Assembly (NCBI RefSeq): GCF_000982825.1
Contig: NZ_CP011047.1
Span: forward strand, 1-64,000
DNA from: Cronobacter sakazakii
GTDB lineage: Bacteria; Pseudomonadota; Gammaproteobacteria; Enterobacterales; Enterobacteriaceae
Direction of reading: 5' to 3'
DNA length: 64,000 bases
Below the pieces are notes generated by a model, which worked only from the letters and a program-made list of their open reading frames with translations, did not search any database and was not told where the DNA came from. Below, one piece after another: positions 14,528-21,714 of the stretch. The number at the start of each line of letters is the position of its first letter. The stretch's first letter is position 1. Both the position numbers and the translations under genes were made by a program.

Positions 14528-14609
14528 GTGCCTGTGACATGCCTCGCAAAAATAAATACCCTTAAAAATCAAACATAAAAATCTAATTTTGACTTTATTT
14601 TCAATCTTC

Positions 14610-14651
14610 GTACTTTTGGTACTTGCATTAATCGTACTATTGGTACAATAT
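14610..14651 (+). promoter_or_regulatory. PL promoter with operators OL
   Basis: Two operators GTACTTTTGGTAC (14610-14622) and GTACTATTGGTAC (14634-14646) repeat the OR pattern 24 bases apart. TTGCAT (14623-14628) and CAATAT (14646-14651), 17 bases apart, form a likely PL with one operator in the spacer. TACAAT at 14644 is an alternative -10. Confidence 0.75.
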
Positions 14652-14694
14652 AAACCCATCAGAAGGACGCTGAGGCAGTACGAAACGGAAGTTT

Positions 14695-14728
14695 GCTCTT
14701 TAACAGAACAGGTGCGCTGACAAAGCGC
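14695..14728 (+). promoter_or_regulatory. nutL antitermination site
   Basis: boxA GCTCTTTAACA (14695-14705) and boxB GCGCTGACAAAGCGC (14714-14728) form the P22 nutL arrangement in the PL leader, upstream of N. Confidence 0.9.
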
Positions 14729-14869
14729 GAACAGATACCAAACGAGATGGGTTTGGGGTGCGGGCAGAAGCCAACCTCTTCGGCGGAGGCGCTCGGCAAT
14801 GAGTACGCGGTCAGGGTTAGCCGCCTGACTGCCTGCACCACCAAAGCCATTTCACATGAGGACAAAGCC

Positions 14870-15220
14870 ATGACGGTTATCCAATACGGTTCTTCAGTAT
14901 CAGCAGGTAACGCTAAAACTCGCCGTCATCAGCGGCGCAGAAAGCTAGCTATCGAGCGTGACGCTATCGGCAATATCATCGACTCCATTTTAGGTTGCGA
15001 GGCTCCTGACGCTTCTCAGGAAGAATCACGCAAGCATGCAAGCCGCGTTGACCGAGCCACTTCGCTCGTAGCTCTCCGCGACAAGAAGCCGGAAGTAACC
15101 GAACGCAAGCGTAACCCGGCATACAAGAAACCAGTTAACCACCCTACCCACTTGATTAACGCGCACCAGAAAATGCGCGGCAAATCGATTCCGGCCTACT
15201 ACGACTATCAAAAGGATTAA
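14870..15220 (+). CDS. N: N-type antitermination protein (P22 gp24-like)
   Basis: 116 residues from the ATG at 14870 (GAGGA upstream). The start MTVIQYGSSVSAGNAKTRRH and RRRKLAIERDAIGNIIDSI closely follow P22 gp24. The arginine-rich stretch at residues 14-28 would bind boxB RNA, and the complex with NusA lets polymerase pass early terminators. The upstream in-frame ATG at 14693 falls inside boxA/boxB and is not the start. Five bases separate its stop from the pentapeptide-repeat gene. Confidence 0.95.
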   Translation: MTVIQYGSSVSAGNAKTRRHQRRRKLAIERDAIGNIIDSILGCEAPDASQEESRKHASRVDRATSLVALRDKKPEVTERKRNPAYKKPVNHPTHLINAHQKMRGKSIPAYYDYQKD

Positions 15221-15224
15221 CAAA

Positions 15225-15809
15225 ATGAACTCTGCTGAATTATCAAAAATTCTGGATGAGCACAAAGTGTGGGTGACTTCGTTTGGTGAAAACGGATCTA
15301 AAGCCGACCTGAGCGGTGCCGACCTGAGCTGTGCCAACCTGTACGGTGCCGACCTGTACGGTGCCAACCTGTACGGCACCAACCTGCGCGGTGCCAACCT
15401 GAGCGGTGCCGACCTGTACGGTGCCAACCTGTACGGTGCCAACCTGCGCGGTGCCGACCTGTACGGTGCCAACCTGCGCGGTGCCGACCTGAGCTGTGCC
15501 AACCTGTACGGTGCCAACCTGTACGGTGCCAACCTGCGCGGTGCCAACCTGCCTGATCTCACATACGTAATCATAGGTGAGAAATACTTCATCAGCATCA
15601 CGAACGGTGAATATGTGCGAGTTGGGTGCCAGAACCACACCGCAGAGGAATGGCGTAAATACAGCAAGCATGAAATTGCTGAAATGGATGGTCGTAAGGC
15701 CCTGAAGTTTTACCCACGCTTGCTGGATATTATTGATTTCTATCTTGGCAAGGGTGAAAGACCAGGCTGGTTAACCATCAAAGAATACGCAGATGAGGTC
15801 GCAGAATAA
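15225..15809 (+). CDS. Pentapeptide-repeat protein
   Basis: 194 residues. Residues about 27-111 are 17 consecutive pentapeptides of the form A(D/N)LXX (ADLSG, ANLYG, ANLRG and variants), which fold as a right-handed quadrilateral beta helix. Some such proteins (Qnr, MfpA) mimic DNA and bind gyrase; others have unknown roles. The C-terminal 80 residues (YVRVGCQNHTAEEWRKYSKH) form a separate domain. The gene is made of 15-bp near-identical DNA repeats, so copy number may change by slippage. It is the second gene of the PL operon and would be expressed early. Confidence 0.92.
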   Translation: MNSAELSKILDEHKVWVTSFGENGSKADLSGADLSCANLYGADLYGANLYGTNLRGANLSGADLYGANLYGANLRGADLYGANLRGADLSCANLYGANLYGANLRGANLPDLTYVIIGEKYFISITNGEYVRVGCQNHTAEEWRKYSKHEIAEMDGRKALKFYPRLLDIIDFYLGKGERPGWLTIKEYADEVAE

Positions 15810-15853
15810 GCGGCCTTTCTTTTTGGCAGCAAGCCACTTATCTGAGGTGAGAT

Positions 15854-16033
15854 ATGGATGAGGAAGTCGAATGCGACATATGCGGCAAAGGGATTGCTGC
15901 GGTTGCCGTTTACAGTGGCGATGGTAATGAAGAGTTGTGCCACGAATGCTATCACGACATTTACGACATAGATGATGAGGCCGTTGAATATCAGCCGATA
16001 TCCGATAGCCGATTCATGGAGTCGGTTATCTGA
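15854..16033 (+). CDS. Small zinc-finger phage protein
   Basis: 59 residues from the ATG at 15854 (GAGGTGAGAT). It begins MDEEVECDICGKGIAAVAVY and has CDIC and CHEC pairs for one zinc, then an acidic helix. Function unknown; part of the PL operon. Confidence 0.7.
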   Translation: MDEEVECDICGKGIAAVAVYSGDGNEELCHECYHDIYDIDDEAVEYQPISDSRFMESVI

Positions 16034-16111
16034 TGCAATCCGCATCATAACCAAGACAGGAGACGAAGACCTGTTCTGGTTAAATGGAGAAATAACCCTT
16101 GTTGCCTGTTC

Positions 16112-16138
16112 GCCCGGCATTGCGTCCGGGCATTTTTT
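16112..16138 (+). terminator. Terminator in the PL operon
   Basis: GCCCGG-N8-CCGGGC-A-TTTTTT. N antitermination would be needed to pass it. It lies where the convergent zinc-ribbon gene ends and could serve both sides. Confidence 0.75.
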
Positions 16139-16310
16139 ATAAGTCTTTAAACAGGCATTTTGCGGCAAAAACTGCTGAAGCATGAACATACTCTTCATAA
16201 GAGTATTTATGTCCGCACTCACAAGTAGCGTTGTTCCAGCCCTCTTCGGTACTTAAGTCCCCGATTATTTCCTCTGACCCGCACTCAGGACAGCAAAAGT
16301 TCTCTTCCAT
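16137..16310 (-). CDS. Zinc-ribbon protein, opposite to the PL operon
   Basis: 57 residues read against its neighbours from the ATG at 16310, with a strong GGAGG. It begins MEENFCCPECGSEEIIGDLS and continues with a second pair CECG, so it is a classic zinc ribbon. It stands alone in reverse orientation between two terminators, typical of an inserted moron. Its transcript would be antisense to the PL message. Confidence 0.7.
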   Translation of the reverse strand: MEENFCCPECGSEEIIGDLSTEEGWNNATCECGHKYSYEEYVHASAVFAAKCLFKDL

Positions 16311-16390
16311 ATAAAACCTCCGATGTGTTGTGGAATATGGAATCTATCACCTATCAAAAGCATTTGAACATTAATTCAGCATATCAATAG

Positions 16391-16409
16391 CGCCTATTTT
16401 AGGCGTTTT
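16391..16409 (+). terminator. Short terminator-like hairpin
   Basis: CGCCTA-TTT-TAGGCG followed by TTTT, upstream of the next small-gene run. Confidence 0.5.
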
Positions 16410-16443
16410 CGCTATGCCAATCACAAATAACAGGAACCCCACG

Positions 16444-16581
16444 ATGACATTTGCTATCGCGGGCGGTGCCGTCTTGGGTGCCGCTCAACTCAATGAATCG
16501 CTACTCGACCTCATCACCCGCCGCATACGCGGTATCTGCACAACGCTTAAGGAGCTGACATGTACGGCAATCAAACAGTAA
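16444..16581 (+). CDS. 45-residue phage protein
   Basis: Begins MTFAIAGGAVLGAAQLNESL, a short hydrophobic glycine-rich start, then a basic amphipathic part. AGGA lies eight bases upstream and it overlaps the next gene by 22 bases. It is placed where lambdoid phages carry kil-type toxic small genes, but no family is recognised. Confidence 0.6.
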   Translation: MTFAIAGGAVLGAAQLNESLLDLITRRIRGICTTLKELTCTAIKQ

Positions 16582-16715
16582 ACCATCAGGCCCTTATGGC
16601 CGCGCAGAGCAAGGCGGTTATCGCCCGCTTCCTCGGTGACGCCGGGATGTGGCTGCAGGCCAATAAGCAGATGAAGCAGGCAGTGAGCATGCCCTGGTAC
16701 CGGAGGCCGCAATGA
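16560..16715 (+). CDS. 51-residue phage protein
   Basis: Begins MYGNQTVNHQALMAAQSKAV after AAGGAG and ends MPWYRRPQ. Its stop overlaps the next start (ATGA). Helical, no family recognised. Confidence 0.65.
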   Translation: MYGNQTVNHQALMAAQSKAVIARFLGDAGMWLQANKQMKQAVSMPWYRRPQ

Positions 16716-16813
16716 AGACCCTCAACCCTCGCGACATGACTGATGAGCAGTTTGCCCGCCTCATGAAAGATTTGATGAAACAGACACCAAAACAACAGGA
16801 GCAGAAGCAATGA
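16712..16813 (+). CDS. 33-residue phage peptide
   Basis: MKTLNPRDMTDEQFARLMKD and 13 further residues, with CGGAGG upstream and ATGA overlaps at both ends. Coupled translation supports a real gene; function unknown. Confidence 0.6.
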   Translation: MKTLNPRDMTDEQFARLMKDLMKQTPKQQEQKQ

Positions 16814-17118
16814 GACTGACCCTGAACGACGTCAAAGAAATCGAGCAGATTATCGCCGCGCTGGACGCAACTGATAACGAGCGCATCAGCGATGAAGTTG
16901 AGCGTCTGGCGAAGAAAGCAAACCCGTTTATTTCGGCTCTGGCGGGGCTGGATGCTGATGAGCATACCGGTGACGCCATCAACTATCTCGAAGGCCATAG
17001 CATCGCGTTTCAGGACGCATCCGAGGGTTGGTGGATTGATGCGCTGACCGAGCGCGTTACTGCCGAGTACGCCATCGGCATCTTCAAGGCACGGCATTCA
17101 CACAGGGAGGCAGCGTAA
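16810..17118 (+). CDS. Conserved early phage protein
   Basis: 102 residues, acidic and helical (LNDVKEIEQIIAALDATDNE). It directly precedes recT (TAATG overlap), so it may be a recombination accessory. No motif is recognised. Confidence 0.7.
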   Translation: MRLTLNDVKEIEQIIAALDATDNERISDEVERLAKKANPFISALAGLDADEHTGDAINYLEGHSIAFQDASEGWWIDALTERVTAEYAIGIFKARHSHREAA

Positions 17119-18047
17119 TGGCAAGCCCGGTTGTTAATCAGGTATACGAGCTTATCAATCCCCTGAAGGTTGAGTTCGAGCAGGTATGCGCTGAGCCATC
17201 AATAAATTTCAAGCGTGAATCAGAGTTTGCGATGCAGATATTCGCCAATAACGACTATCTCGCAAAGACTGCAATGAATAACACGACCAGTACCCGCAGC
17301 GCGATCATGAACGTTGCTGCGATTGGCATCACGCTGAACCCAGCGCAGAAACTGGCCTATCTGGTTCCACGGAAAGGAGCCATTTGCCTCGATATAAGCT
17401 ACATGGGGCTGATGCATATTGCCCAGCAATCAGGGGCAATTAAGTGGTGCCAGTCGGCAATCGTCCGTAAAAATGACCAATTCCGTCGCGAGGGTCTCGA
17501 TAAGCCTCCGGTTCACATCTATAGCGAGTTTGACACCAAAGAACAGCGCGGAGAGGTTGTAGGCGCTTATGTTGTCGTGAAAACGGACGATGGCGACTAC
17601 CTGACGCACACCATGCGTATTGAAGACATTTATTCAATACGTGACCGGTCTGAAGCATGGAAGAAGTACAAAACTGACAACAGCAAAAAATGCCCGTGGG
17701 TTACCGATGAAGAGCAGATGATGCTCAAGACGGTCGTGAAGCAAGCTGCCAAATACTGGCCGCGCCGTGAGCGACTCGACGCGGCAATTGACTATGTTAA
17801 TACCGAGGGGGAAGAAGGTATTAACTTCGCCGCAGAACGGCAGCCTGAGCGCGATATCACCCCGGCAGACATTGCAACCATCAAAGAAATTAACGACGTA
17901 CTCATCGCCATGAATAAAACGTGGGATGAAGACCTGTTGCCTCTTTGCTCGAAAATCTTCCGTCGCGAAATTCTCGCGTCATCTGAGCTTACCCAAATCG
18001 AAGCCGTTAAGGCACTCGGATTCCTCAGGCAAAAGGCGGCAGCATGA
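17118..18047 (+). CDS. recT: RecT single-strand annealing protein
   Basis: 309 residues of the RecT family. It binds single-stranded DNA and anneals complementary strands in exonuclease-dependent recombination. Family segments include AIMNVAAIGITLNPAQKLAY, AICLDISYMGLMHIAQQSG and AAKYWPRRERLDAAIDYVN. The stop overlaps the start of the exonuclease gene (ATGA), the usual pairing of annealer and nuclease. Confidence 0.95.
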   Translation: MASPVVNQVYELINPLKVEFEQVCAEPSINFKRESEFAMQIFANNDYLAKTAMNNTTSTRSAIMNVAAIGITLNPAQKLAYLVPRKGAICLDISYMGLMHIAQQSGAIKWCQSAIVRKNDQFRREGLDKPPVHIYSEFDTKEQRGEVVGAYVVVKTDDGDYLTHTMRIEDIYSIRDRSEAWKKYKTDNSKKCPWVTDEEQMMLKTVVKQAAKYWPRRERLDAAIDYVNTEGEEGINFAAERQPERDITPADIATIKEINDVLIAMNKTWDEDLLPLCSKIFRREILASSELTQIEAVKALGFLRQKAAA

Positions 18048-18724
18048 CTCCAGAAATCATCCTTGAGCGCACAGGGATAGATGTGCTCACGGTTGAACAA
18101 GGAGATGAGGCGTGGCAGAGGCTGCGCCTCGGAGTTATCACCGCATCAGATGTTCATAACGTCATATCAAAACCACGCTCAGGTAAAAAATGGCCGGATA
18201 TGAAGATGTCATATTTCCACACCCTTCTCGCTGAGGTGTGTACCGGCGTAGCTCCTGAAGTTAACGCCAAGGCTCTGGCATGGGGAAAGCAATACGAGGA
18301 TGACGCAAGAGCCCTGTTTGAGTTCACTGTCGGCGTTCAGGTAACCGAGTCGCCAATTATCTACAAGGACGAAACTATGCGCACTGCATGCTCACCGGAT
18401 GGGCTTTGCAGTGATGGCCGAGGGCTTGAGCTTAAATGCCCTTTCACTTCTCGCGACTTCATGAAATTTCGCCTCGGCGGATTTGAAGCCATAAAGTCAG
18501 CGTACATGGCTCAGGTGCAGTTCAGCATGTGGGTAACTGGTAAGGATGCCTGGTACTTTTCGAATTATGACCCGCGCATGAGGCGCGAAGGACTTCATCA
18601 TGTCGTTGTCGAACGTGATGAAAAATACATGGAAGAATTCACGGAAGCGGTGCCAGAGTTCATTGAAAAGATGGACATGGCGCTGGCAGAAATTGGCTTC
18701 ACCTTCGGAGAACAATGGAGGTGA
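18044..18724 (+). CDS. exo: Lambda-type exonuclease (YqaJ/Red alpha family)
   Basis: 226 residues. It degrades the 5' strand from double-strand ends, giving 3' tails for RecT. The PD-(D/E)XK core is visible as ACSPDGLC followed by GLELKCPFTSRDFMKFRLGG, the latter nearly identical to lambda Exo. Pairing an Exo of lambda type with RecT rather than Beta is a common module swap in lambdoid phages. It keeps its catalytic residues and so is probably active. Confidence 0.94.
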   Translation: MTPEIILERTGIDVLTVEQGDEAWQRLRLGVITASDVHNVISKPRSGKKWPDMKMSYFHTLLAEVCTGVAPEVNAKALAWGKQYEDDARALFEFTVGVQVTESPIIYKDETMRTACSPDGLCSDGRGLELKCPFTSRDFMKFRLGGFEAIKSAYMAQVQFSMWVTGKDAWYFSNYDPRMRREGLHHVVVERDEKYMEEFTEAVPEFIEKMDMALAEIGFTFGEQWR

Positions 18725-18725
18725 A

Positions 18726-18923
18726 ATGCCAGCAGAACCATTCAAAAAACGCCGTGGCAATCAGCAGACGCTGGGCCGCAACTGGACCACCACCGAGTTA
18801 AGCCTCATCAAATCACTGGCCGGCAGCGTCCATCCCAAGATTATAGCCCGCCAGTTAAACCGCTCATACGAATCTATCCGCCAGATGGCAAAGCGCGAGC
18901 ACATCAGCCTGCGTCGCGTTTAA
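18726..18923 (+). CDS. Small helix-turn-helix protein
   Basis: 65 residues from ATG 18726 (GGAGGTGAA). WTTTELSLIKSLAGSVHPKI and IARQLNRSYESIRQMAKREH read as a Myb/SANT-like or HTH fold with a basic tail, so DNA binding is likely. Directly behind exo. Role unknown. Confidence 0.7.
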   Translation: MPAEPFKKRRGNQQTLGRNWTTTELSLIKSLAGSVHPKIIARQLNRSYESIRQMAKREHISLRRV

Positions 18924-18955
18924 TCGTGCGCCACGGACGGCGCGAGGAAAAATTC

Positions 18956-19117
18956 ATGATTACACATGACCCGCGTATCACACCAAGCGAGCTACAGGCT
19001 CGCGTCAAATCTCAGCCGATGCCGAGCCGCGAAGAGCTTATGAAACGCAACAGCTTCGGTTCTGTGAATAACAACAAATACCTCAACCGCTGGCTGCGTC
19101 AAGGCGGTGCCGCATGA
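18956..19117 (+). CDS. 53-residue phage protein
   Basis: From ATG 18956 (AGGA upstream): MITHDPRITPSELQARVKSQ and onward. It overlaps the next gene by four bases. Basic, proline-containing, no family recognised. Confidence 0.6.
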   Translation: MITHDPRITPSELQARVKSQPMPSREELMKRNSFGSVNNNKYLNRWLRQGGAA

Positions 19118-19488
19118 CCGACACAGCAAAACTGAAAGCGGCGGCTGAGAAAGCACGCTGGGGCGACTGGTCTGCATATAAGCCGCATAGTGGAGCGCGC
19201 GGATACGAGGTGCGCGTTGGTAGTGAGGCAGTTGCGCAGCATTGCCTGAAAGACGACGCAGCGTTTATTGCCGAAGCAAGCCCAAAGGCTGTTCTCTGCC
19301 TGATAGCAGCGCTGGAAGCCGCGCAGAAGCGCATCGCTGAACTGGAGGCGCGCAAGGTTAAGCTGCCGAGCATTAACCCGCAAATGTTCAACGACGATGT
19401 GATGTTTGGTTATCGAAAAGCACAACGCGAGGCGGTTGAATTTTGCGCCGTCGCGGGCATCAATCTTGAGACAGGGGGTGAAGCGTGA
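19114..19488 (+). CDS. Ea22-like phage protein
   Basis: 124 residues with a helical, alanine-rich middle (VLCLIAALEAAQKRIAELEA) of the Ead/Ea22 type common in lambdoid b-regions. Part of the overlapping gene run toward xis-int. Function unknown. Confidence 0.65.
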   Translation: MTDTAKLKAAAEKARWGDWSAYKPHSGARGYEVRVGSEAVAQHCLKDDAAFIAEASPKAVLCLIAALEAAQKRIAELEARKVKLPSINPQMFNDDVMFGYRKAQREAVEFCAVAGINLETGGEA

Positions 19489-20129
19489 GCGAAATAAGCA
19501 AAGCGGCGCTGGCTGAAGCGTGCGAAGAGAAAGTGAGACAGCTTGAGTTTTCGGTTAAACAGAGCGCGTTTGATTCAGTCAGGCAGGAGCTTGAGACCGA
19601 ATTAGCAATCGCGCGCGTAGCACTGCTGGCGCTGCGGGAGCGGGCGGAGCCGGTTGCGTGGCGTCACGATGACGGGCCTTTCTCTTCGGGGGCATTAACC
19701 AGATCAAAATCTGTAGCTGGAAGTTGGATTGCGAATGGGTGGAAAGTAACCCCGCTCTACACCGCACCGCCCGCGCAGGTTGTGCCTGATGATGCTCTGA
19801 CCAGGCTGGCGTTCAACATAGCCTTGTATTTCGCAGATGAAGAGACGAAAAACAACAAGGAGCTGTTTCATAAACTTATTGACCACGCTGTGGATGATTG
19901 TCGTTCTTTCATGCGCGCGACAATTCCCGATCCGGTTGTGGCTGATTCACTTGTCTCCGAGCTTCTGGCTATTGCGAAAAGAGCCGCTGAGGAAGCAGAC
20001 GAATGCGCTAATGCCGAGTTTAGTGACAACTCAATGAAGCACGCTCGCGAAATTGCTGAATGGGAAAGACGCGCCGCAATTCTTCAACCTGTAAGCCAGC
20101 ATTACAAGTTGCCTGGAAAGGAGGGGTGA
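19485..20129 (+). CDS. Ea22/DUF-type mosaic phage protein
   Basis: 214 residues. A helical N-terminus is followed by the widespread phage segment PVAWRHDDG ... TPLYTAPPA, seen in many Ea22-like proteins, then a C-terminal helical domain. It overlaps the previous gene by four bases and shares TGATG with the next. Confidence 0.65.
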   Translation: MSEISKAALAEACEEKVRQLEFSVKQSAFDSVRQELETELAIARVALLALRERAEPVAWRHDDGPFSSGALTRSKSVAGSWIANGWKVTPLYTAPPAQVVPDDALTRLAFNIALYFADEETKNNKELFHKLIDHAVDDCRSFMRATIPDPVVADSLVSELLAIAKRAAEEADECANAEFSDNSMKHAREIAEWERRAAILQPVSQHYKLPGKEG

Positions 20130-20341
20130 TGGATTGGATAAATAAATATGCATGGTACGGCAGGAAGGCAGCCTCTTCTGTACTTCCATTCATTCTGGGG
20201 ATAATCGCCGAACAAAGGGCTCCTGATTATGCCCTGTGGTTCACAATCCCTGTGATTATCTTCTTTGGATGGGCACGTAAGACGCGTGCAGCTAATGATG
20301 TATGGTTCAGAGGGAACCGCGGACCTATTGATGATGACTGA
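20129..20341 (+). CDS. Small phage membrane protein
   Basis: 70 residues from ATG 20129, with AGGAGG upstream. Two possible hydrophobic segments (SSVLPFILGIIAEQ and YALWFTIPVIIFFGW) and a polar tail. Function unknown; last gene before an SOS-type promoter. Confidence 0.65.
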   Translation: MDWINKYAWYGRKAASSVLPFILGIIAEQRAPDYALWFTIPVIIFFGWARKTRAANDVWFRGNRGPIDDD

Positions 20342-20372
20342 CACCTAAACTCCCACCCAATTGCACCACGAA

Positions 20373-20413
20373 TTGACAGCTCGCCCACCTCAATTTACTG
20401 TATATAAATACAG
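20373..20413 (+). promoter_or_regulatory. LexA-controlled promoter
   Basis: TTGACA (20373-20378) and TACTGT (20396-20401) are 17 bases apart. The LexA box CTGTATATAAATACAG (20398-20413), one base from consensus, overlaps the -10 element. Expression should rise during the SOS response, independently of N. Confidence 0.88.
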
Positions 20414-20430
20414 TTATTTTGGGGTGCTTC

Positions 20431-20685
20431 ATGAGTAAAGACTCGGACTATCTGATTATTTACAGGGGCGAGGTGCATCATCGCATTACGCCCGGTCGCT
20501 GGGTGCTCATTCAGCGCGCAAAGGAGTACGGCGGCGGGTGGTGGTTGGGGAAAGCATACGATGATGTTTTTATGCTGGAGTTCGAGAAGCCAAGTTCTAT
20601 GGCTGTGGCAACTGAGTACATCATGTCGCATGGAAGGATGCAGACACTCCCACCCTGGGACGATGAATTTGAGTTGAAACCATGA
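20431..20685 (+). CDS. SOS-inducible small phage protein
   Basis: 84 residues from ATG 20431 (GGGGTG upstream): MSKDSDYLIIYRGEVHHRIT and onward, with an aromatic glycine-rich middle (EYGGGWWLGKAYDDVFMLEF). It has its own LexA promoter and its own terminator, so it is a single-gene SOS unit. Other prophages place dinI-like or antirepressor (Tum) genes under such promoters, but this sequence does not resemble either to my eye. Confidence 0.75.
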   Translation: MSKDSDYLIIYRGEVHHRITPGRWVLIQRAKEYGGGWWLGKAYDDVFMLEFEKPSSMAVATEYIMSHGRMQTLPPWDDEFELKP

Positions 20686-20706
20686 CCCGCCGAGTGCGGG
20701 TTTTTT
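20684..20706 (+). terminator. Terminator of the SOS gene
   Basis: CCCGC-CGAGT-GCGGG followed by TTTTTT directly at the stop codon of the SOS-inducible gene. Confidence 0.8.
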
Positions 20707-20720
20707 ATTGGAGCAAAGAT

Positions 20721-21332
20721 ATGAAGCTGATTGATTTACTGGTGCAGGAATTGCCGAAGCGTGGCGGGTGGCCGGAGGGTGCAGTTGAGTGCGAGCGTTA
20801 TCTGCATGAAGCACAAATTGATTTCTATGATAAGGATGGTAATTGGGGCGCCGATTGCGGAAAGGTTTACGGTCATGACTTTGCGGCTGCTTGCGTTAAA
20901 CCGCGTGAGAAAGGCGATGGAGTGCGGATAGAAAGAGTTACTCGCGAACAATACGAAGCCGCACTAGCCGCTGCGCAACAGTCTGTATGGGATGGTGAGG
21001 GATTGCCGCCGGTGGGCGTGAAGGCTGAAGTGTCGGTCGATGGTGGTCGCTCATGGTGTTCGTATAAGGCGACCAGCGAAAATCATGGAATGCGTCTTGT
21101 TGAGATTGGAAATTTTACGGAAGAGTTTCAGAGCAATAATTGGATGTTTCGCCCCATCCGCTCAGAAGCCGACAAGCGGCGCGATGAAGCTATTGCGGCG
21201 CTCGTTGATTTTAAAATAGGTTACCATTCGTACCCTAAAGCAGCAGAGGAGTACCTGCGAGAAGTTACAGCGCTTTACGACGCCATCTTGCGGGGCGAAA
21301 TCCCACACATCCGAATCGAACATGCCGCCTGA
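20721..21332 (+). CDS. Phage protein with common b-region domains
   Basis: 203 residues from ATG 20721 (GGAGCAAAG). MKLIDLLVQELPKRGGWPEG at the start, and WDGEGLPPVGVKAEVSVDGG in the middle, are segments found in many mosaic lambdoid proteins of unknown function. Its stop lies within the base of the following terminator. Confidence 0.7.
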   Translation: MKLIDLLVQELPKRGGWPEGAVECERYLHEAQIDFYDKDGNWGADCGKVYGHDFAAACVKPREKGDGVRIERVTREQYEAALAAAQQSVWDGEGLPPVGVKAEVSVDGGRSWCSYKATSENHGMRLVEIGNFTEEFQSNNWMFRPIRSEADKRRDEAIAALVDFKIGYHSYPKAAEEYLREVTALYDAILRGEIPHIRIEHAA

Positions 21333-21345
21333 TGGCGGCTTTTTT
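21324..21345 (+). terminator. Terminator before xis
   Basis: GCCGCC-TGAT-GGCGGC followed by TTTTTT. xis-int would be reached by N-modified polymerase or from a separate promoter. Confidence 0.8.
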
Positions 21346-21363
21346 ACGCCTGGAGATAATCGA

Positions 21364-21714
21364 ATGGAACAATACAGCCTCACGCTCGATGAGGCCTGCG
21401 CCATGCTCGGCATATCCAGACCCACGGCCACAAACTGGATAAAGTCAGGACGACTACAGGCCACCCGCAAAGACCCATCAAAACCCAAATCCCCCTACCT
21501 AACCACTCGCCAGGCTTGCATTGCAGCCCTGAAATCTCCGCTGCATACTGTCGCCGTGAGCGCGGGTGATGGCATACGAGAGGAATTGATATGTCACTCT
21601 TCCGCAGAGGTGAAACCTGGTACGCCAGTTTCACATTGCCGGACGGCAAAAGATTTAAGCAGTCTCTTGGGACAAAGGACAAAAGGCAGGCCACGGAACT
21701 CCATGACAAGCTGA
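21364..21714 (+). CDS. xis: Excisionase, P22 Xis-like
   Basis: 116 residues from the ATG at 21364 (GGAGATAATCG). LTLDEACAMLGISRPTATNW is a helix-turn-helix of the P22 Xis type, and KSPYLTTRQACIAALKSPLH is conserved. Xis binds the attachment arms and turns integrase toward excision. It overlaps int by 124 bases in another frame, as in P22. Confidence 0.92.
   Translation: MEQYSLTLDEACAMLGISRPTATNWIKSGRLQATRKDPSKPKSPYLTTRQACIAALKSPLHTVAVSAGDGIREELICHSSAEVKPGTPVSHCRTAKDLSSLLGQRTKGRPRNSMTS

Noticed and set aside
14693..14869. N-terminal extension of the N protein from ATG 14693
   Set aside because: The extension would be encoded by boxA and boxB of nutL. The ATG at 14870 has a ribosome binding site and matches P22 gp24.
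15026..15671. Long minus-strand frames across the pentapeptide gene, rich in RLAPYR and QVGTVQVGTA repeats
   Set aside because: They are the reverse reading of the 15-bp repeats. Periodic DNA keeps all frames open. The plus frame has the operon context and a known fold.
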